Assembly (NCBI RefSeq): GCF_022760855.1
Contig: NZ_JAKTNR010000004.1
Coordinates: 62,001 to 126,000, forward strand
Source of the DNA: Thermus albus
GTDB lineage: Bacteria > Deinococcota > Deinococci > Deinococcales > Thermaceae
Direction: 5' to 3'
Length of the DNA: 64,000 nt
Each line of letters starts with the position of its first letter. The stretch's first letter is position 1. The notes beneath the pieces are model-generated. The model did not search any database, was not told where the DNA came from, and saw nothing but the letters and a program-made list of their open reading frames with translations. Positions 57,541 to 64,000 of this stretch are shown piece after piece. Position numbers and translations under genes: made by a program.

Positions 57541-57852
57541 GACTCCCCGTTCTGAAGAACGGGGCTTCTCGGTTCTAGGTTGGAGCACCTATCCCCGAAG
57601 GCTCCGTCCGAGCCCAGAAAAACCTTGACTCCGTATCGGCAGGCGAGCGCAATGCTCAAGCACTGCCACGGGTGTTCGTTTGGAGTTTTACCCATCGGAC
57701 TACCCGATGGAACCCCCTACTCCAAGTTTCAAGGTCCACGGGGAACGCTGTCCCCAAGGAGATTGTACCACACATCTGCCCCCCACCATGCCATGTGCTC
57801 CTGCGGGGCACGTGGGGGGTCCATGTATCCCCGGTCTTAGACCGGGGGATTA
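57541..57852 (-). mobile_element. Relic or nonautonomous element of the IS200/IS605 type
   Basis: The 386-bp gap between rtcB and the next gene is packed with hairpins. On the minus strand the left end has CCCCGGTC/GACCGGGG (57829-57836, 57840-57847) and the right end CCCCGTTC/GAACGGGG (57545-57552, 57557-57564), as subterminal palindromes of IS200/IS605 ends do. Just inside the right end the minus strand can encode DGAFGDRCSNLEPRSPVLQN, which resembles the tail of TnpB proteins, where the omega-RNA is encoded. Inside are a 7-bp stem (57692-57710) and a long stem (CCCCCCAC/GTGGGGGG, 57779-57819). No intact tnpA or tnpB remains. Exact ends are uncertain. Confidence 0.6.
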
Positions 57853-57914
57853 TAGCCCCCCACACCCCCCTTTTCTCTAAGCGCTTTCTCACCGCCATCT
57901 GCTCCCATGGAGGG

Positions 57915-59402
57915 ATGAGGCTTAGCGGCATTCCCTGGAGGAAGGGACTGGCCCTTCTCCTATTCTTCTCCTGTTCCCTGGCCCAGACCCTGCTTTCCGC
58001 CGCCACCTTTGGCCTTTCCTTCCGGGAGGAGAACGGGGCCTGGGTCTACGAGGGGGGAGGGGTGCGGCTCGTGTATGTGCCGGGGGTGGGCTGGGCCGAA
58101 CCCTGGGAGGCCAGCCTCCCCCCACCCGAGGGGGAAAGGGTGCCCCTCGAGGCCCTGAAGTCCTTGGGATACTTCCGCACGCCGGAAGCGGGGGTGCGGT
58201 TTGCTCTTCAAGGGCGAGGATTCCGCCTGGTCCTGGACTTAACCCAACCCCACCCTGGCCCACCCCAAGCTTCCCAAGAACGCGAACGCCTCACCCTCCT
58301 TCTCCCCTACCTTGCCTTGGGGGCGCTCCGCATCCCCTGGCCCAAAGGGGTGGAGGCAAACGTTCGGCTTCTGCCCACGGGCACAGAGCTTGGCTTCTTG
58401 GCCAAGGGCAAGCTCCTGGCTTACCGGCTTTTCCCCTTGGAAAACCCCCCTCGGCTCGTCCTGGACCTGTACCTCCTGGAGCCGGAGGTGGCCGAACCCC
58501 TGGCCCCCGGAATCCGCTACCGGGAGGTCTGGGCCTTTGCCCCCGAACCCTTAAGGCTCTACCTGGTGGAGGCGGAACGTGGAAGGCTCATCCCCGTGGG
58601 TCGGCCTGGGGCAAGGGCCCTGCCCAAGGACTTGGCCAAGGACGCCTTAGCGGTCCTCAACGGGGGCTACTTTGACCCCAAAAGCGGCACCCCTATAGGC
58701 CTTTGGGTGCAGGATGGGGTGACGGTCTCCTACCCTTATGGCCGGGTGGCCCTCCTGTGGGATAGCTTCAGTTTCTTTATAGGATTTCCCAAGTTTGAGG
58801 CGGTGGTAAGAGGCCCCAATGGGGAGCAGGTGCGGGTGGGGATTAACACCTCTCGCGCCCGCTACACCGCCTACACCGTCCCCGGCCCCGTGGGGCGGGA
58901 AGGGGAAGGGGTGGCCTTGGTGATGGGGGACCGGGTGCAAGCCATCCTCCAGGCCCCCCAGGAGCTTCCCCCTGGGGCCTGGGCCTTGGCCTTCCCCAAG
59001 GGGGCTCCCCCCTTCCCCCTTAGGCCAGGGGACTCCTTAAGCCTCTTTGGCCGCCTAGATCCACCCTTCCGCTACGCCCTCGAGGGTGGCCCCCTCCTGG
59101 TCAGGGAAGGCCAGTACGCCCTTGACCCGAGCCAGGAAAACTTCCGCGATCCCAGGCCGCTTCAGGCGGTGGCCCCTCAGGCGGCGGTGGCCTGGGCCCG
59201 GGAGGGAAGGCTTTGGCTCTTGGTTTCCGAGCCCACCACCCCTGGGGTCCTGGCCCGCGCCCTCCTCTCCCTGGGGGCGTGGAACGCCCTCCGGATGGAC
59301 GGAGGGGGCTCAGCCCAGCTTTGGGTCAAAGGTAGGCTGAGAAGTCCCTACCAAGGCTCTCCCAGGCCGGTGGTGAGCGCCTTGGCCCTTTATGCTCCCT
59401 AA
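57915..59402 (+). CDS. Secreted phosphodiester glycosidase (NAGPA)-domain protein
   Basis: From the ATG at 57915 the 495-residue product has a signal peptide (GLALLLFFSCSLAQ), an N-terminal beta-rich region of ~230 residues with AMIN-like strands (FRLVLDLTQPHPGP), and a NAGPA/DUF2233 domain: VLNGGYFDPKSGTPIGLWVQ, ALVMGDRVQAIL, ALEGGPLLVREGQ and ALRMDGGGSAQLWV. The family cleaves phosphodiester-linked sugars in envelope polymers. An in-frame extension upstream lies in the IS relic and is rejected. Confidence 0.85.
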   Translation: MRLSGIPWRKGLALLLFFSCSLAQTLLSAATFGLSFREENGAWVYEGGGVRLVYVPGVGWAEPWEASLPPPEGERVPLEALKSLGYFRTPEAGVRFALQGRGFRLVLDLTQPHPGPPQASQERERLTLLLPYLALGALRIPWPKGVEANVRLLPTGTELGFLAKGKLLAYRLFPLENPPRLVLDLYLLEPEVAEPLAPGIRYREVWAFAPEPLRLYLVEAERGRLIPVGRPGARALPKDLAKDALAVLNGGYFDPKSGTPIGLWVQDGVTVSYPYGRVALLWDSFSFFIGFPKFEAVVRGPNGEQVRVGINTSRARYTAYTVPGPVGREGEGVALVMGDRVQAILQAPQELPPGAWALAFPKGAPPFPLRPGDSLSLFGRLDPPFRYALEGGPLLVREGQYALDPSQENFRDPRPLQAVAPQAAVAWAREGRLWLLVSEPTTPGVLARALLSLGAWNALRMDGGGSAQLWVKGRLRSPYQGSPRPVVSALALYAP

Positions 59403-59467
59403 AGGGAACCTTCTCCCCCAGGAGGGCTTAGTCCAGGATCGGGCCTGCAAAAAGGCCTTACCTGGGC

Positions 59468-59498
59468 CCCACCCTGGCCCTGCCAGGGTGGGATGGTA

Positions 59499-59502
<4 letters not shown>
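59468..59502 (+). repeat. Dispersed hairpin repeat, copy C
   Basis: CCCACCCTGGC (59468-59478) and GCCAGGGTGGG (59482-59492) pair perfectly over 11 bp with a 3-nt loop; the tail ATGGTATCAG matches copies A and B and overlaps the pyk stop codon. It lies between two convergent genes and probably terminates pyk. A smaller hairpin with TTTTT on the minus strand lies just beyond it (59440-59460). Confidence 0.7.
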
Positions 59503-62196
<2,694 letters not shown>

Positions 62197-62230
62197 TTAT
62201 GGAAGCCCTTCCCGTCATCCCGGCTAAAGT

Positions 62231-63379
62231 TTACACCCTGAGGGGCACCACCACCGCCTGGTACCCTTCCCCGGGAGAACTGGCAGAAGCCTCTAGGGGA
62301 TGGAGGAGGCTTGGGCTGGTGGGACCAGAAAGGAACAGGCTAGCCTCACCCGATAGGGGGGAAAGGGCCTCCAGGAGGTAACGGGCATTGTAGGCCACCG
62401 CCAGGGGTGTGCCCTCGAGGCGCACCGGGATCTCCTCCCGGCCTTTCCCATAATCCCCTTCCGCGGAAAGCAAGGCCCTGCCCTCCTCAAACATGAGGTC
62501 TACCCGATGGTTCTGCCGGTCAGCAAGAACGCTAACCCGGCGCAAGGCCTCGCGGAAAGCTTCCACCTCAAAGGTGGCCTTCAAGGGAAACTCCTTGGGG
62601 ATCACCCGCTCATAATCGGGAAACTCCCCTTCCATAAGCCGAACCGCCATCCGCACCTGCCCCTGGGGGGGATCCGCCAGGCCTCCCGTGGCCAAGCCCA
62701 GAATACCTGGGCCTAGGGCCAGGGCCACCTCGCCTTCCCCCATGGCCTTGAGAACCCGTACCATCTCATCCACACTGCGGGCGGGCACCACCGCCTTCTT
62801 GGTGAAGGGCTGGGGCTTGGCAAGCCCGTAAAGGGCCAACCGGTACCCATCGGAGGCCACGGAGCGCAACCCCTTCTCGGAGAACTCCAGCTGGACGCCC
62901 CGGAAAATGGCGCGGTATTCCTCGTTGCTGGCGGCGTAGCGCACATGGGAAAGGGCCCGGTGAAGCTCCTCCACGGAGAGCAAGGTCTGCAAGGGGTAAG
63001 GCTCCGAGGGTCCCTCATGGCTAGGGAAGAACAACTCCGGGTAACCCTCATCGGGCGCCAGACTCAGCCGGGTGCTGAAGGAGCCCGAGGAAAGGAAAAG
63101 CTCCGCGCCAAAGGCCAGCTCCACTTGGTCCCCGGGAAGGCTGCGCACCAGTTGGAAAAAGGGCTGGGCCGGAACCAGAAACCGGCCCTCCCCCTCGATG
63201 GAAAGGTGGAGGCGTACCTCCAGATCCACTTCCCCGTTGGTTCCAAACAGGGTCAGGACCCCCGGGGAAAGGGCAAGGCCCAAGTAGGTGAAAAGGGGGT
63301 TGGAGCTTCGCGTGGGTATGACCCTTTCCAACAAGGAGACGTGTTCGGTAAGCAAGTTTTTAGGAATGGTTACTTTCAT
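62231..63379 (-). CDS. dnaN: DNA polymerase III sliding clamp (beta)
   Basis: The 382-residue protein has three clamp domains: PLFTYLGLALSPGVLTLFGTNGE, RYAASNEEYRAIFRGVQLEF, SVASDGYRLALYGL, RLMEGEFPDYERVIPKEFPL, VSVLADRQNHRVDLMFEEGR and a C-terminus YQAVVVPLRV typical of beta clamps. It encircles DNA and tethers polymerase. It starts at the edge of oriC, facing away from dnaA across the origin (both transcribed on the minus strand). Confidence 0.97.
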   Translation of the reverse strand: MKVTIPKNLLTEHVSLLERVIPTRSSNPLFTYLGLALSPGVLTLFGTNGEVDLEVRLHLSIEGEGRFLVPAQPFFQLVRSLPGDQVELAFGAELFLSSGSFSTRLSLAPDEGYPELFFPSHEGPSEPYPLQTLLSVEELHRALSHVRYAASNEEYRAIFRGVQLEFSEKGLRSVASDGYRLALYGLAKPQPFTKKAVVPARSVDEMVRVLKAMGEGEVALALGPGILGLATGGLADPPQGQVRMAVRLMEGEFPDYERVIPKEFPLKATFEVEAFREALRRVSVLADRQNHRVDLMFEEGRALLSAEGDYGKGREEIPVRLEGTPLAVAYNARYLLEALSPLSGEASLFLSGPTSPSLLHPLEASASSPGEGYQAVVVPLRV

Positions 63380-63677
63380 TGTGGCTTCCTCCTCTCTACT
63401 GCTTTTACTATCTTCTTTAAAGCTTTATAAGGATAGTAGTCGTAGTAGTAGGGGCTGTGGATATGTGGATAAAGGGGGATAAATCCCGTCAGGGAGAGCA
63501 AACCGCATGTGGAAAACTCCTGTGGATAACTTACCTTAGCCTGTGGATAAGCTGTGGATAACTGGCCAGTTATCCACAGGCTAAAGAAGGGGCCAGGTTT
63601 TCCACAAGTTGTCCACAAGGTTATCCACAGAAAAACTCGGGTTATCCACAGGGTTATCCACAGGTTATCCACAGGGG
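63380..63677. other. Chromosomal replication origin oriC with 13 DnaA boxes
   Basis: The dnaA-dnaN gap contains 13 DnaA boxes. Six read TGTGGATAA-like on the plus strand (63456, 63464, 63508, 63521, 63542, 63553) and seven read TTATCCACA-like (63570, 63598, 63609, 63621, 63642, 63654, 63665), so two opposed blocks meet near 63565. Variants are TGTGGATAT, TGTGGAAAA, TTTTCCACA and TTGTCCACA. An AT-rich stretch lies at 63398-63430 next to dnaN. Thirteen boxes in this gap is also the published arrangement of T. thermophilus oriC. Confidence 0.95.
63398..63455 (+). promoter_or_regulatory. Candidate unwinding element with DnaA-trio run
   Basis: After the AT-rich tract, five TAG trinucleotides and one TCG stand in one register (63434-63451), then a short G-rich spacer (63451-63455) and the first DnaA box (63456). 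DnaA-trio (TAG on this strand), GC-rich spacer and DnaA box in this order form the basal unwinding system described in bacteria; the AT-rich tract would be the unwinding site. Confidence 0.7.
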
Positions 63678-64000
63678 TCATGATAGGGCCTCTTTCAGGC
63701 TGTGAAGCAGCCTCTGCACCTCTCGGTCGCTTTCCGAAAGTTCCTGAACCTTTTGGATGGCGTAAAGAACGGTGGTGTGATCCCGTCCCCCGAAAAGCTG
63801 GCCGATTTCCGGTAGGGAGGAGCGGGTGAGCTCGCGAACCAAGAACATGGCGATCTGGCGGGGCAGGACCACCTCCTTACGCCTCCCCCCGCCCAGTAGC
63901 TCCTCGGGTCGGAGGGAGAAGTATTCGGCCACCTTGCGCACGATCTCTTGGGGGTCAACCTCCACCTCCCTGGAGGCGAAGATGTCGGAAAGGGCCTTGG
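63678..64000 (-). CDS. dnaA: Chromosomal replication initiator DnaA, C-terminal part
   Basis: The frame is open from the right edge to the stop at 63678, so the N-terminal and AAA+ parts lie outside the window; 106 codons are visible. ALSDIFASREVEVDPQEIV, VLPRQIAMFLVRELT and LPEIGQLFGGRDHTTVLYAI form the domain IV helix-turn-helix that binds DnaA boxes. The GTG near 63965 is internal. Confidence 0.95.
   Translation of the reverse strand, partial: KALSDIFASREVEVDPQEIVRKVAEYFSLRPEELLGGGRRKEVVLPRQIAMFLVRELTRSSLPEIGQLFGGRDHTTVLYAIQKVQELSESDREVQRLLHSLKEALS

Noticed and set aside
57580-57840. Plus-strand ORF with several Cys and His as a small zinc protein
   Set aside because: It lies wholly in the hairpin-rich IS relic; the cysteines arise from palindromic sequence and no ribosome site is present.
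63456-63673. Regularly repeated 9-mers near the right end, like a CRISPR array
   Set aside because: They are DnaA boxes in two orientations with irregular spacing in a dnaA-dnaN gap; no constant repeat-spacer pattern.

Overview
The window is a piece of a Thermus chromosome that ends at the replication origin. The evidence is high G+C coding DNA with almost no intergenic space, many GTG and TTG starts, and proteins that read as close Thermus homologues: a SlyD, an Old Yellow Enzyme of the chromate-reductase (CrS) type, a MoaD with a C-terminal extension, and a dnaX with the nine-adenine slippage site. I cannot name the species from sequence alone.

Layout, left to right. 0-8.8 kb: a folate cyclo-ligase-like gene cut by the window edge, 2-oxoacid:ferredoxin oxidoreductase (korAB), an HD protein with a DUF156 repressor, dnaX, argB, and a minus-strand run of DJ-1, Nudix and MazG genes. 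8.8-14.5 kb: a nosD-nosF-nosL-nosL-nosY-like copper and membrane-maturation operon with no nosZ, divergent from the copper chaperones PCuAC and Sco. 14.5-24.7 kb: a small calcium-loop protein, a ZIP metal transporter with a clear operator, prfA, a secreted GH57 enzyme, an Old Yellow Enzyme, a HEPN/MNT pair, a quinone reductase and a sugar kinase. 24.7-29.3 kb: a tungsten island (aldehyde:ferredoxin oxidoreductase, MoaD-like protein, TupABC tungstate importer). 29.3-45.7 kb: mostly housekeeping genes (asparaginase, ispF, SAM hydrolase, surE, csp, slyD, cysteine synthase, pspA, dxs) mixed with secreted proteins, a radical SAM/SPASM enzyme and a cytochrome c. 45.7-55.1 kb: moaC, an orphan TRAP permease pair, an MFS transporter, a universal stress protein, folP-folB, a NYN nuclease with a structured leader, ndk and a PP2C phosphatase. 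55.1-57.9 kb: a short accessory-looking patch (AT-richer lipoprotein, rtcB, relic of an IS200/IS605 element). 57.9-64 kb: a secreted NAGPA-domain protein, then pyk, eno, dnaN, oriC and the end of dnaA.

The genes work together in several places. korAB and the aldehyde oxidoreductase both use ferredoxin, and the latter gets its metal and pterin through TupABC and MoaD/MoaC. The nos-like genes, PCuAC and Sco form a copper-site assembly group. pyk, eno and dnaN are transcribed away from oriC. Gene starts often lie 6-8 nt after a TANNNT -10 box, which points to widespread leaderless transcription, including several divergent gene pairs that share one short promoter region.

The items most worth a second look are the palindrome CCTCGAGG (about fifty copies, and most TCGA sites in the window lie inside it), the structured leader of the NYN gene, a dispersed GCAA-loop hairpin repeat at gene ends, the IS200/IS605 relic, the nos-like cluster without nosZ, and an origin with 13 DnaA boxes next to a DnaA-trio run. 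I saw no tRNA, rRNA or CRISPR array.
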